A DNA stretch of 64,000 nt from Streptomyces sp. NRRL B-1140 (GTDB taxonomy: Bacteria > Actinomycetota > Actinomycetes > Streptomycetales > Streptomycetaceae), in contig NZ_LGEA01000173.1 in NCBI RefSeq assembly GCF_001280065.1, positions 1-64,000 on the forward strand, in the 5' to 3' direction. This document shows positions 26,614-34,978 of this stretch, piece after piece (the first letter of the stretch is position 1; each line of letters begins with the position of its first letter). Made by a program: the position numbers and the translations under genes. Under the pieces are notes generated by a model that was given only the letters and a program-made list of their open reading frames with translations, made no database searches and was not told the origin of the DNA.

Positions 26614-28278
26614 ATGGCGCAGAGTGACGTGCGCGCAGGCGGCACACGGCGCGTTTCGGGCGGCCCGGCCCAGGACGAGCGTCCGGGGACGGCGGCGCCC
26701 GACGCGGGCGGGGGCGAGGGCGGCAGAGGCGGCCGCAACCATCGGCGCGGCCGGCGGCGCGGCGGCGGACGCCGGATACTGCGCTGGTCGGCGCTCGTGC
26801 TGTCGGTCCTGATACTCGGGACGGCCGGCGCCGGATACCTCTACTACCGCCACCTCAACGGCAACATCGACAAGGGCAAACGCAACGCCGGCGAGACCGA
26901 CGTCAAGAAGACCGGTCCCAACGCGGCGGGCCAGACCCCGCTCAACATCCTGCTCATCGGCTCCGACAGCCGGAACTCGGCGGAGAACGTCAAGCTCGGT
27001 GGCGGCAGGGACAACGTCGGCAGCAAGCCCCTGGCGGACGTGCAGATGCTCCTGCACGTCTCGGCGGACCGCGAGAGCGCGTCCGTGGTGAGCATCCCGC
27101 GGGACACCCGGGTGGACATCCCCAAGTGCGTCGACCCCGACACCGGGGAGAAGTACCCGGCGAAGAACACGATCATCAACGAGACGCTCCAGCGCGGCGG
27201 CCCGGGCTGCACCCTCGCCACCTGGCAGAACCTGACCGGTGTGTACATCGACCACTGGATGATGGTCGACTTCGCCGGAGTGGTGGACATGGCGGACGCC
27301 ATCGGCGGTGTCCCGGTCTGCGTCAACCAGAACGTGTGGGACCGGCCGCTGCCCGGGCAGGGCGGCGGCTCCGGGCTGAAGCTGAAGGCCGGCACGCACA
27401 AGGTGCAGGGCAAGGAGGCGCTGCAGTGGCTGCGCACCCGCCACGCCTGGGGCAGTGACCCGCTGCGCGCCAAAGCCCAGCACATGTACATGAACGCGAT
27501 GATCCGGACGCTGAAGCAGCAGAACGTCTTCACCGACACCGGCCGCCTGATGGGCCTGGCCGAGGCGGGGACGAAGGCGCTGAAGGTGTCCGAGGAGATC
27601 GGTACGGTCAAGGAGCTGTACGACGTCGGCATGCAGCTGAAGTCGGTCCCGACGAACCGCATCACGATGACGACGATGCCGTGGATCGAGGACCCCCTGA
27701 ACCGCAACCACCTGGTGCCCAAGCCGCAGGACGCCGACAAGCTGTGGGCGATGCTCCGCGACGACGTCTCGTTCGACAAGAGCGGCAAGGCCCGCACAGC
27801 CGCGAACGCGGACGCGGACCCGTCCCCGGCCCCGGCGAAGGCCACCGGACCCGCCGCCGCGCCGGCCGCGGGGCTGTCGGTCTCCGTCGTCAACGGCACA
27901 GCCGGTGACGAGCGGGCCGCCGTCCCCCAGCGGGCCGCCGCGATCGCGGCGGCGCTGCAGCAGGAGGGCTTCACCCGCGCCGTCGCCGCGAGCGGGCAGG
28001 ACCCGCAGGCCCGGACCCAGGTGACGTACCCGAAGAGCACCGGCGAGCAGGGCCGGGCCAACGCGCTGTCGGTGGCGAAGGCGGTCGGCGTCCCGAGCAG
28101 CCAGGTGCGGGCCACGGACGACCTGACCACCACGCTGACCATCGGCGGCGACTGGCGGGAGGGCACGACCTACCCGAAGCAGAAGGCGCCCGAGGCGGGC
28201 GACCTGCCCGACTCCGCGGACGCGCTGACCGCGGACAAGACGGAATGCATGGACGTGTACAAGCCCTACCAGTGGTGA
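26614..28278 (+). CDS. LCP family protein 4 with LytR_C domain
   Basis: A 554-residue type II membrane protein. The Gly/Arg-rich N-terminus is followed by a helix (RWSALVLSVLILGTAGAGYL). The LCP domain has NILLIGSDSRNSAEN, SIPRDTRVDIPKC, WLRTRHAWG and GVYIDHWMMVDFAG. At the site where the paralogues carry DTT this protein reads ADVQMLLHVS, so one conserved Asp-Thr position is changed. A LytR_C domain (LSVSVVNGTAGDE) lies near residues 425-520. I start at the ATG at 26614 (MAQSDVRAGG) after GGAGGCAGGGG. A role in wall-polymer ligation is inferred. Confidence 0.88.
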   Translation: MAQSDVRAGGTRRVSGGPAQDERPGTAAPDAGGGEGGRGGRNHRRGRRRGGGRRILRWSALVLSVLILGTAGAGYLYYRHLNGNIDKGKRNAGETDVKKTGPNAAGQTPLNILLIGSDSRNSAENVKLGGGRDNVGSKPLADVQMLLHVSADRESASVVSIPRDTRVDIPKCVDPDTGEKYPAKNTIINETLQRGGPGCTLATWQNLTGVYIDHWMMVDFAGVVDMADAIGGVPVCVNQNVWDRPLPGQGGGSGLKLKAGTHKVQGKEALQWLRTRHAWGSDPLRAKAQHMYMNAMIRTLKQQNVFTDTGRLMGLAEAGTKALKVSEEIGTVKELYDVGMQLKSVPTNRITMTTMPWIEDPLNRNHLVPKPQDADKLWAMLRDDVSFDKSGKARTAANADADPSPAPAKATGPAAAPAAGLSVSVVNGTAGDERAAVPQRAAAIAAALQQEGFTRAVAASGQDPQARTQVTYPKSTGEQGRANALSVAKAVGVPSSQVRATDDLTTTLTIGGDWREGTTYPKQKAPEAGDLPDSADALTADKTECMDVYKPYQW

Positions 28279-28298
28279 ACATCTCCACGGCATGACAG

Positions 28299-28336
28299 AG
28301 CGGGGCCCGCCGTCCGGAAGGACGACGGGCCCCGCT
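28299..28336. terminator. Bidirectional hairpin between LCP 4 and the convergent GT2 gene
   Basis: A 17-bp stem with one mismatch (28299-28315 with 28320-28336) around a GGAA loop stands between the stop codons of two convergent genes. Confidence 0.8.
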
Positions 28337-28353
28337 TCGCGTCCGGAGGCGCG

Positions 28354-29391
28354 TCAGTTCGCGGCGGCGTCGGCGCGCACCGCGGGGCGCCGGGAGGCGA
28401 TGACCTTCCTCGCCAGCGCCCGCGGGCTGGTCAGGAAGCCCCAGCCCCACGACATGTGCATGGTGGCCAGCGCCACGGGGATCTGCAGCCGCGCCCTCAG
28501 CGGCAGGCCCTTGCCCGCCGGGACCGAGCCGAGGACGATCGCCGCGAGGTAGCCGCCGGGCACCACGAAGCCCCACGGGGTCAGCAGGGCGCCCACCAGG
28601 ATCCCGGCCCCGATCGCGCACACGGCGGTCGGCGGGGCGAGGTAGCGCAGGTTGATCGAGCCCTCGTGGAAGCGGGCGACCACGTGCCGCCAGCGGCCGT
28701 AGTCCTTGTACTGCTTGGCGAGCGCCTTCACGCTCGGCCGCGGCCGGTACGACACCTTCAGCTCGGGCGAGAACCAGATCAGGCCGCCCGCCTCACGGAT
28801 GCGGAAGTTCAGCTCCCAGTCCTGGGCGCGGATGAACTCCACGTTGTAACCGCCCTGCCGCTCCAGCGCCTCGCGCCGGAACACACCGAGGTAGACGGTC
28901 TCGGCCGGGCCGGCCTGGCCACCGGTGTGGAAGGCGGCGTTGCCGACCCCTATCTTCGAGGTCATCGCGGCGGCGACCGCGTGCTCCCAGTCGTTCTCGC
29001 CCTCGGCGTGCATGATGCCGCCGACGTTCTGCGCGCCGGTCTCCTCCAGGAGCCGTACCGCGGTCGCGATGTAGTTCGGCGAGAGCATGCCGTGCCCGTC
29101 GACGCGGACGACGATCGGATGCCGGGAGGCGTCGATCGCCGCGTTCAGCGCAGCGGGCGTACGGCCGGTGGGGTTGGGGACGGTGTGGACACGCGCGTCT
29201 TCGGCCACGAGCTCGGCGGCGATCTCGTCCGTGCGGTCCGTGGACGGACCGAGGGCGATCACGACCTCCATCTCGCCGGCGTACTCCTGCGCGAGGATCG
29301 CTTGGACTGCTCCCCGCAGATGCCGCTCCTCGTTGAGGACGGGCATGATCACGGAAACGGCGGGGAGCCGCACGTCGGGATTGGCGTTCAT
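28354..29391 (-). CDS. GT2 family glycosyltransferase with C-terminal membrane helices
   Basis: A 345-residue enzyme. The GT-A domain occupies about residues 10-235: VSVIMPVLNEERHLRGAVQA, VVIALGPSTDRTDEI, the metal-site region VVRVDGHGML (DGH in place of the usual DxD), and FIRAQDWELNFRIREAGG with the catalytic-base region. Two or three hydrophobic segments follow (about 255-330). This resembles succinoglycan-type GT2 enzymes that build polymers on lipid carriers at the inner membrane. It lies inside the LCP cluster but on the opposite strand, so a role in making a polymer that LCP proteins attach is a fair inference. The sugar is unknown. Confidence 0.85.
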   Translation of the reverse strand: MNANPDVRLPAVSVIMPVLNEERHLRGAVQAILAQEYAGEMEVVIALGPSTDRTDEIAAELVAEDARVHTVPNPTGRTPAALNAAIDASRHPIVVRVDGHGMLSPNYIATAVRLLEETGAQNVGGIMHAEGENDWEHAVAAAMTSKIGVGNAAFHTGGQAGPAETVYLGVFRREALERQGGYNVEFIRAQDWELNFRIREAGGLIWFSPELKVSYRPRPSVKALAKQYKDYGRWRHVVARFHEGSINLRYLAPPTAVCAIGAGILVGALLTPWGFVVPGGYLAAIVLGSVPAGKGLPLRARLQIPVALATMHMSWGWGFLTSPRALARKVIASRRPAVRADAAAN

Positions 29392-29517
29392 AGGGGGGTC
29401 ACGTTACCGCGAACGGGGGACACCGTTGCGCGCCGCCGGGGCGGTACCGCAGGCCGCAGATCGTATCGGCCTACGGTTTCACAGATCCCACGTACGGCCG
29501 TCGTCCGGAGGTGTTCC

Positions 29518-30999
29518 ATGCCCACGCCGCCGCGGTCCTCCCGGTCCACCGCCGGCCCCCAGCGCCGCCCGCAGCCCCCGTCGCCCCGACGCGCTCCCCG
29601 CAGGCCCGCACCGCCCGCGCGCAAACCGCGCTGGGTCCTGCGGGCGGTCACGACGCTGTCCGTGGTGGTCCTCGCCTCCGCCGGCATCGGGCACGCGGTG
29701 ATGACGAGCCTGGACGCGGACATCGCCCGGGTCGACCCCTTCAAGGACATGAAGAACCGCCCGCAGGCGGGCCACGGCATGAACCTCCTGCTCGTCGGCA
29801 CCGACGGCCGGGAGAAGATCGGCCGGGAGGAGCGGCGCACGTACCGGCTGGGCGGCGCGCCCTGCCACTGCACCGACACGATCATGATCGTGCACATCTC
29901 GGAGAACCGGGACCGGGCCAGCGTGGTGAGCCTGCCGCGTGACTCGTACGCGGTGACGCCGGCGCATGTCGACCGTACGTCCGGCAAGCGGCACGACGGG
30001 CACCCCCTGAAGCTGAACGCCGCGTACGCCGAGGGCGGGCCGCAGCTGACCGTGCGCACCGTCGAGAACATGACCAAGGTGAAGATCGACCACTACCTGG
30101 AGGTCGACTTCACCAGCTTCATGAAGACGGTCGACGTCGTCGGGGGCGTGCGGATCTGCACGGCCGCCCCTCTCCAGGACAGCTACACCGGGCTGAACCT
30201 CCCGGCCGGCCGGCACACGCTCCGGGGCGGACAGGCGCTGCAGTTCGTGCGCGCCCGCCATGTCGACGCGGCCTCCGACCTGGGCCGCATGAAGCGGCAG
30301 CAGCACTTCATGGCGGCGCTCGTGGAACGGCTCACCTCCTCCGGGATCCTCCTCAACCCGATGAAGTTCCGGGACGTGACGCGGGCGGTGCTGGGCTCGG
30401 TACGGGCCGACAAGGGCTTCGGCACCCAGGAGATGCTGGACCTGGGCCGCGCCATGCGGAACTTCTCCCCCTCCTCCTCCGAGTTCACCACCGTCCCGGT
30501 CGAGCAGATGGGGTACGTCGTGGAGGGCGTCGGCTCCACCCTGAAGTGGGACCCGGTGAAGGCGGAGCGCCTCTTCCACGCCCTGCGCAAGGACCAGCCG
30601 CTGTCGGTGCACCGGCCGCGCGGCGCCGCCCGGGTCGTCCCGGTCGCCCCGCAGCAGATCCGCGTCCAGGTGGAGAACGGCACCCGCACACCCGGCCTCG
30701 GCCGCAGGGTGGACGCGGCCCTGGCGGCGACGGGCTTCAGCACGACCCACGCGCCGGTGAACGCCGCCACCCTCGACGTGAAGCGCACGGTCGTCGCCTA
30801 CGACCCCCGCTGGGACCGCTCGGCGAAGTCCCTCGCGACCGCCCTGCCGGGCAGCGAGCTGCGCGCGGTCGCGGGCCTGGGCCCGACCCTGAAGGTGATC
30901 GCGGGCCAGGACTTCGAGCGCGTCCGCAAGGTGCGGGCCGAGGACCCGGGACAGGGCGAGTTCGGGGTGGTGCGGGGGGACGAGGTGGGGTGCGGTTAG
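29518..30999 (+). CDS. LCP family protein 5 with LytR_C domain
   Basis: A 493-residue type II membrane protein. The N-terminus is rich in Pro/Arg, followed by a helix (VTTLSVVVLASAGIGHAV). LCP motifs are NLLLVGTDGREKIG, CTDTIMIVHISEN, SLPRDSYAVTP, LNAAYAEGG and FVRARH. A pair of cysteines (APCHCTD) just before the DT motif is not in the neighbouring paralogues. The C-terminal domain with IRVQVENGTRTPG is LytR_C-like. The ATG at 29518 follows GGAGG. It is divergent from the GT2 gene, with 126 bases between them for two promoters. Confidence 0.88.
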   Translation: MPTPPRSSRSTAGPQRRPQPPSPRRAPRRPAPPARKPRWVLRAVTTLSVVVLASAGIGHAVMTSLDADIARVDPFKDMKNRPQAGHGMNLLLVGTDGREKIGREERRTYRLGGAPCHCTDTIMIVHISENRDRASVVSLPRDSYAVTPAHVDRTSGKRHDGHPLKLNAAYAEGGPQLTVRTVENMTKVKIDHYLEVDFTSFMKTVDVVGGVRICTAAPLQDSYTGLNLPAGRHTLRGGQALQFVRARHVDAASDLGRMKRQQHFMAALVERLTSSGILLNPMKFRDVTRAVLGSVRADKGFGTQEMLDLGRAMRNFSPSSSEFTTVPVEQMGYVVEGVGSTLKWDPVKAERLFHALRKDQPLSVHRPRGAARVVPVAPQQIRVQVENGTRTPGLGRRVDAALAATGFSTTHAPVNAATLDVKRTVVAYDPRWDRSAKSLATALPGSELRAVAGLGPTLKVIAGQDFERVRKVRAEDPGQGEFGVVRGDEVGCG

Positions 31000-31053
31000 G
31001 GCTGTCGTCCCGCCTGGAGCTGACGGGGCTCCGGGGCGAGCGTCCGACCCGGG

Positions 31054-31611
31054 TCAGTCCTCGAAACCCTCCGCCGCGCGCTTCTCGCGCAGGTCCATGA
31101 TCGCGCGGCGGCGGGCCAGGCGGTGGGTGCGGCGGATCTGGGCCTCCTGGTAGCGGCGCTTGTCGCGCTCCGTCTCCGGGAGGACCGGCGGGACCCGGCG
31201 GGGCTTGCCGTCGGCGTCGACCGCGGCGAAGACGAGGTAGGCCGAGCCGACCTGCGTGGGCGGGGCGGACTCGTTCCAGCGCTCGGCCAGGACCCGGACA
31301 CCGACCTCCATGGACGTCCGGCCGGTCCAGTTGACCTGCGCCTTGACGTGGACCAGGTCACCGACGCGGACCGGCTCCAGGAACGCCATCTCGTCCATGG
31401 ACGCGGTGACCGCCGGCCCGCCGGAGTGCCGTCCGGCCACGGCCCCCGCCGCGTCGTCGACCAGCTTCATGATCACCCCACCGTGCACGGTCCCCAGAAG
31501 GTTCGTGTCGTTGTGGGTCATGATGTGGCTGAGCGTGGTGCGGGACGCGGAAGTCGGCTTGCCCGGGATATCCGGACTGCCGGAATCCGCAGCCGGGGCC
31601 TGGTCTGTCAT
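31054..31611 (-). CDS. Acyl-CoA thioesterase (hotdog fold)
   Basis: A 185-residue cytosolic protein of the hotdog thioesterase family, hydrolysing acyl-CoA to free acid and CoA. The core shows TLSHIMTHNDTNLLGTVHGG, followed by KLVDDAAGAVAGRHSG; the first segment has the Asn and His of the family's active-site helix. MAFLEPVRVGDLVHVKAQV is the second strand-rich motif. The C-terminus is basic (RRYQEAQIRRTHRLARRR). I begin at the ATG at 31609-31611 after GGTGGAG; an upstream frame adds residues with no match to the family. It is convergent with LCP 5 and divergent from LCP 6. Chain-length preference is unknown. Confidence 0.85.
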   Translation of the reverse strand: MTDQAPAADSGSPDIPGKPTSASRTTLSHIMTHNDTNLLGTVHGGVIMKLVDDAAGAVAGRHSGGPAVTASMDEMAFLEPVRVGDLVHVKAQVNWTGRTSMEVGVRVLAERWNESAPPTQVGSAYLVFAAVDADGKPRRVPPVLPETERDKRRYQEAQIRRTHRLARRRAIMDLREKRAAEGFED

Positions 31612-31729
31612 GGACTCCACCTTAAGCGGAGGCCGCGCGTGGGGGTTTTGTGTCAGCTTCGCCACAGCCGTGCTCTGATTTTCCGACGACTCTTGTATGG
31701 CGCACTACGGGGACCTGCACACTGGGCGC

Positions 31730-33031
31730 ATGAATGACTGGCCCGAGGGATTCACCGGCGACAACCGCGGCAACCGCTTCGGACGCGGCAGCTCGAGCTC
31801 CCAGCCCGAGAGTGCACGCGTCATGCGGCAGGTCCGCCGCGGCCCGGCGGCATCGCCCGGGCAAGCGGGATACGGCGGCGCCCCGCCGTACGGCGGAGGC
31901 GTACCGCAGCAGCCGTCCTACGTGGACGGCGGTGGCTACGGCCCCGGCGACGGGTACGACAGCGGCTACAACACCGGCCAGGTCTACGGCTCCCCCGGCG
32001 GCAGAGGCCCCGGCGGCCCGGGCGACGGCCTGTACGAGCCGCGTCCCGCGCCGGACTGGCGCCGCCGTATCAAGGTGACGTCCATCACGCTGGTGGCGCT
32101 CCTGGTCGTGACGAGCGTCGGCACGTACTTCTGGGCCGACTCCAAGCTCAACCGCGAGGTCGACCTGTCGAAGGTCATCGACCGTCCGGAGGCGGGCGAG
32201 GGCACGAACTACCTGATCGTCGGCTCCGACAGCCGCAAGGGCATGTCGGCCGAGGAGAAGAAGAAGCTGCACACCGGGTCCGCCGAGGGCAAGCGCACGG
32301 ACTCGATGATGATCCTGCACACCGGCGGCGGCGCCCCGACGCTGGTGTCGCTGCCGCGCGACTCCAACGTCACGATCCCGTCGTTCAAGGGCTCCGACTC
32401 CGGCAAGCTCTACCCGGCCACGGGCCGCCAGACCAAGCTGAACGCGGCCTACGCCGAGGACGGCCCGGAGCTGCTGGTCCGCACGGTCGAGGCCAACACC
32501 GGCCTGCACATCGACCACTATGTCGAGATCGGCTTCGCCGGCTTCGCGAACATCGTGGACGCGGTCGGCGGCGTGGAGATGGACATCCCGCAGGACATCA
32601 AGGACACCAAGTCCGGCGCGGACCTGAAGAAGGGCAAGCAGACGCTGAACGGCGAACAGGCCCTCGCCTTCGTCCGCACCCGCTACGCGCTCGCCGGCTC
32701 CGACCTGGACCGTACGAAGAACCAGCAGAAGTTCCTCTCGGCCCTGGCCAACCAGGTCGCCACCCCGGGCACGGTCCTGAACCCCTTCAAGCTGTACCCG
32801 ACCATGAGCGCCGGTCTCGACACCCTCGTGGTCGACAAGGACATGGGCCTGTTCGACCTGGCCGACATGTTCTGGGCGATGAAGGGCGTCAGCGGCGGCG
32901 AGGGCAAGTCGATGAACATGCCGATCGCCGGCAACACCTCCAACGGCAACCTCCAGTGGGACACCGCGAAGGTGAAGACGCTGGTGAACGAGCTGAAGAA
33001 CGACGAGAAGGTCACCGTCTCCGGCAACTGA
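31730..33031 (+). CDS. LCP family protein 6
   Basis: A 433-residue type II membrane protein. The N-terminal cytoplasmic part MNDWPEGFTGDNRGNRFGRG is followed by a Gly/Tyr/Pro-rich stretch, and then a helix (VTSITLVALLVVTSVGTYFW). The LCP domain has NYLIVGSDSRKGMS, RTDSMMILHTGGG, SLPRDSNVTIPSF, LNAAYAEDG and FVRTRY. There is no LytR_C domain. An ATG at 31697 would add 11 residues; MNDWPEG is preferred because the related Streptomyces proteins, as I recall them, begin there. The hairpin at 33045-33078 ends the transcript. Confidence 0.88.
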   Translation: MNDWPEGFTGDNRGNRFGRGSSSSQPESARVMRQVRRGPAASPGQAGYGGAPPYGGGVPQQPSYVDGGGYGPGDGYDSGYNTGQVYGSPGGRGPGGPGDGLYEPRPAPDWRRRIKVTSITLVALLVVTSVGTYFWADSKLNREVDLSKVIDRPEAGEGTNYLIVGSDSRKGMSAEEKKKLHTGSAEGKRTDSMMILHTGGGAPTLVSLPRDSNVTIPSFKGSDSGKLYPATGRQTKLNAAYAEDGPELLVRTVEANTGLHIDHYVEIGFAGFANIVDAVGGVEMDIPQDIKDTKSGADLKKGKQTLNGEQALAFVRTRYALAGSDLDRTKNQQKFLSALANQVATPGTVLNPFKLYPTMSAGLDTLVVDKDMGLFDLADMFWAMKGVSGGEGKSMNMPIAGNTSNGNLQWDTAKVKTLVNELKNDEKVTVSGN

Positions 33032-33044
33032 GCGGGCAGGCGAG

Positions 33045-33078
33045 GCGAAGGGGGCACCCGGGCGGGTGCCCCCTTCGC
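33045..33078. terminator. Strong hairpin between LCP 6 and the Cys-rich protein gene
   Basis: A perfect 15-bp stem (33045-33059 with 33064-33078) with a 4-base loop separates two convergent genes. Confidence 0.85.
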
Positions 33079-33091
33079 GCTGACGCGGTGC

Positions 33092-33457
33092 TCACATCGA
33101 GGCGCCCGCCATCGAGCGGCACGACTCGGCGCAGCGGCGACAGGCCTCGGCGCAGCGCATCATCTGCGCGTCCTCCGGCATGGACATACACGCCTCGGCG
33201 CACATGTCACAGGCCCGGGCGCACATCGCGCACATGTCGGCCATGAGCGGCGAGCGGCGCATCATCATGTCGGCGCACATGCGCGTCATCTCGGCGCAGT
33301 CCATGACCGCGCGCATGATCTGCATCTGGGCCGGGCCGCCCGTCTGCAGGCAGGAGCTCATGGTCTCCTCGCACACGCTGTGGCAGGTCATGCAGGTCTG
33401 GACGCAGTCCTGCATCTCCTTGCTCAGGGGGGCGGCGGTGGCGGGTTGCTGGGTCAT
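33092..33457 (-). CDS. Cys-rich four-helix bundle protein (DUF326, copper-storage Csp3-like)
   Basis: A 121-residue protein with 16 cysteines, mostly in CxxC or CxxxC spacing along predicted helices: QDCVQTCMTCHSVCEETM, DCAEMTRMCADMM, MCAMCARACDMCAEAC and RCAEACRRCAESC. Many methionines lie between them. This is the pattern of the DUF326/Csp family, four-helix bundles whose inward-facing cysteines hold many Cu(I) ions. No signal peptide is seen, so it fits the cytosolic Csp3 type. The ATG at 33455-33457 follows GGGAGGA. Copper storage is inferred from the family; metal content is not shown. Confidence 0.85.
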   Translation of the reverse strand: MTQQPATAAPLSKEMQDCVQTCMTCHSVCEETMSSCLQTGGPAQMQIMRAVMDCAEMTRMCADMMMRRSPLMADMCAMCARACDMCAEACMSMPEDAQMMRCAEACRRCAESCRSMAGASM

Positions 33458-33682
33458 GACGTCCTCCCAGGGGTGGCGGGAGCCGCGGATCGACGCCCGC
33501 TCCTCTCGTCCTACGCCTCCGGCCCCATGAGCACCACAGGGCGGACCCTTCCACGTGTGTGAGGCACGACTCAGCGGGCTCTGCGTGAAAGCGCCGACAG
33601 CGGCAAAAAGGGGGGATGCAGGCGCGCCGGAGCCCGGCGCGACAGGGCGGGGCGGCGAAACGCGCAGGGGGGAGACCCACAC

Positions 33683-34939
33683 ATGACACAGCAGATGTAC
33701 GACGAACCCCGGACCTCGAGTCCGAGCGGTCAGGACGGGCAGAGAGGGCAAAGAGGCCAGTCGGATACGGGCCCGGGAGGCCCGGAGGAGCAGAAGCAGC
33801 GGCTGCGCAGACGGCTGGAGCGGTTGATCGGCATCGCCGCGACCGAGGGCAACGAACTGGTGCCGTTGCGCAACGGGGACGAGATCTTTCCCGCGATGCT
33901 GGCCGCCATCCGGGCCGCCGAGCACACCGTCGACATGATGACGTTCGTGTACTGGCGCGGCGAGGTCGCCCACGAGTTCGCCGACGCGCTGGCCGAGCGG
34001 GCCCGCGCGGGTGTGCGGGTGCGGCTGCTGCTGGACGGCTTCGGGGCCAAGGAGATAGAGCGGGACCTGCTGGACGCCATGGACGAGGCGGGCGTCCACG
34101 TGGCCTGGTTCCGCAGACCGACGCGCCTGTCACCGATGCGGCAGAACCACCGCTGCCACCGCAAGGTGCTGGTCACCGACGAACACACCGCCTTCACCGG
34201 CGGCGTGGGCATCGCGGAGGAGTGGTGCGGCGACGCGCGGAACCCGGACGAGTGGCGCGACACCCACGTCCAGGTCCGTGGGCCGGCCGTGGACGGCATC
34301 GCCGCGGCCTTCGCCCAGAACTGGGCCGAGTGCCACGACGACCTCTACGACGAGCACGACCGCTTCACCGCCCAGGATCAGCCGGGACAGGCCACGGTCC
34401 AGGTGGTGCGGGGCTCGGCCTCCTTCGGCTGGCAGGACATGCAGACGATCCTGCGGGTCCTGATCACCTCGGCGCAGGAGCGCCTGCGGCTGTCCACGGC
34501 CTACTTCGCCCCCGACACCTATTTCATCGACCTCCTGGCCGCCGCGGCCCGCCGCGGGGTCCGGGTCGAGATCCTGCTCCCCGGACCGCACACCGACCAG
34601 CGGGCGTGCCTGCTGGCCGGGCGGCAGCACTACCAGACGCTCGTCGACGCCGGTGCGGACGTGCGGGAGTACCAGCCGACGATGCTCCACACGAAGATCA
34701 TGACGGTGGACGGGGTCTGCTCCCTCATCGGCTCCACGAACTTCAACCGCCGCTCCATGGAGCACGACGAGGAGGTCGTCCTGGCCGTCCTCGACGAGGA
34801 CTTCACCGCCCGGCTCGACGCCGACTTCGAGGCCGACACGGAGCGGAGCGAGCCGATCGACGCGACCCGCTGGAAGCGGCGGCCCTTCACCGAGCGCCTC
34901 GCCGAGGCAGCGGTGACGCCGATCCGCCGCTTCCTGTGA
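33683..34939 (+). CDS. Phospholipase D-like / cardiolipin synthase family protein
   Basis: A 418-residue protein with two HKD motifs: HRKVLVTDEHTAFTGG (about residues 158-173) and HTKIMTVDGVCSLIGSTN (about 337-354). It therefore belongs to the phosphatidyltransferase branch of the PLD superfamily (cardiolipin or phosphatidylglycerophosphate synthase-like). No membrane helix is obvious at the N-terminus, which is polar (QDGQRGQRGQSDTG), so it may be peripheral. The 5' region has a perfect 8-bp hairpin at 33623-33641. The gene is divergent from the Cys-rich protein gene; both proteins begin MTQQ, which is probably coincidence. The lipid substrate is unknown. Confidence 0.85.
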   Translation: MTQQMYDEPRTSSPSGQDGQRGQRGQSDTGPGGPEEQKQRLRRRLERLIGIAATEGNELVPLRNGDEIFPAMLAAIRAAEHTVDMMTFVYWRGEVAHEFADALAERARAGVRVRLLLDGFGAKEIERDLLDAMDEAGVHVAWFRRPTRLSPMRQNHRCHRKVLVTDEHTAFTGGVGIAEEWCGDARNPDEWRDTHVQVRGPAVDGIAAAFAQNWAECHDDLYDEHDRFTAQDQPGQATVQVVRGSASFGWQDMQTILRVLITSAQERLRLSTAYFAPDTYFIDLLAAAARRGVRVEILLPGPHTDQRACLLAGRQHYQTLVDAGADVREYQPTMLHTKIMTVDGVCSLIGSTNFNRRSMEHDEEVVLAVLDEDFTARLDADFEADTERSEPIDATRWKRRPFTERLAEAAVTPIRRFL

Positions 34940-34944
34940 GAACA

Positions 34945-34971
34945 CCGGGGGCCGGAACGTCCGGCCCCCGG
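34945..34971. terminator. Hairpin between the PLD and acyl-CoA dehydrogenase genes
   Basis: A perfect 12-bp stem (34945-34956 with 34960-34971) with a 3-base loop lies between two convergent stop codons. Confidence 0.8.
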
Positions 34972-34978
34972 AGCCCGG

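Noticed and set aside
33683..33700. Common origin of the two divergent genes whose products both begin MTQQ
   Set aside because: Only four residues match, the following sequences and folds are unrelated, and Gln-rich starts are common.
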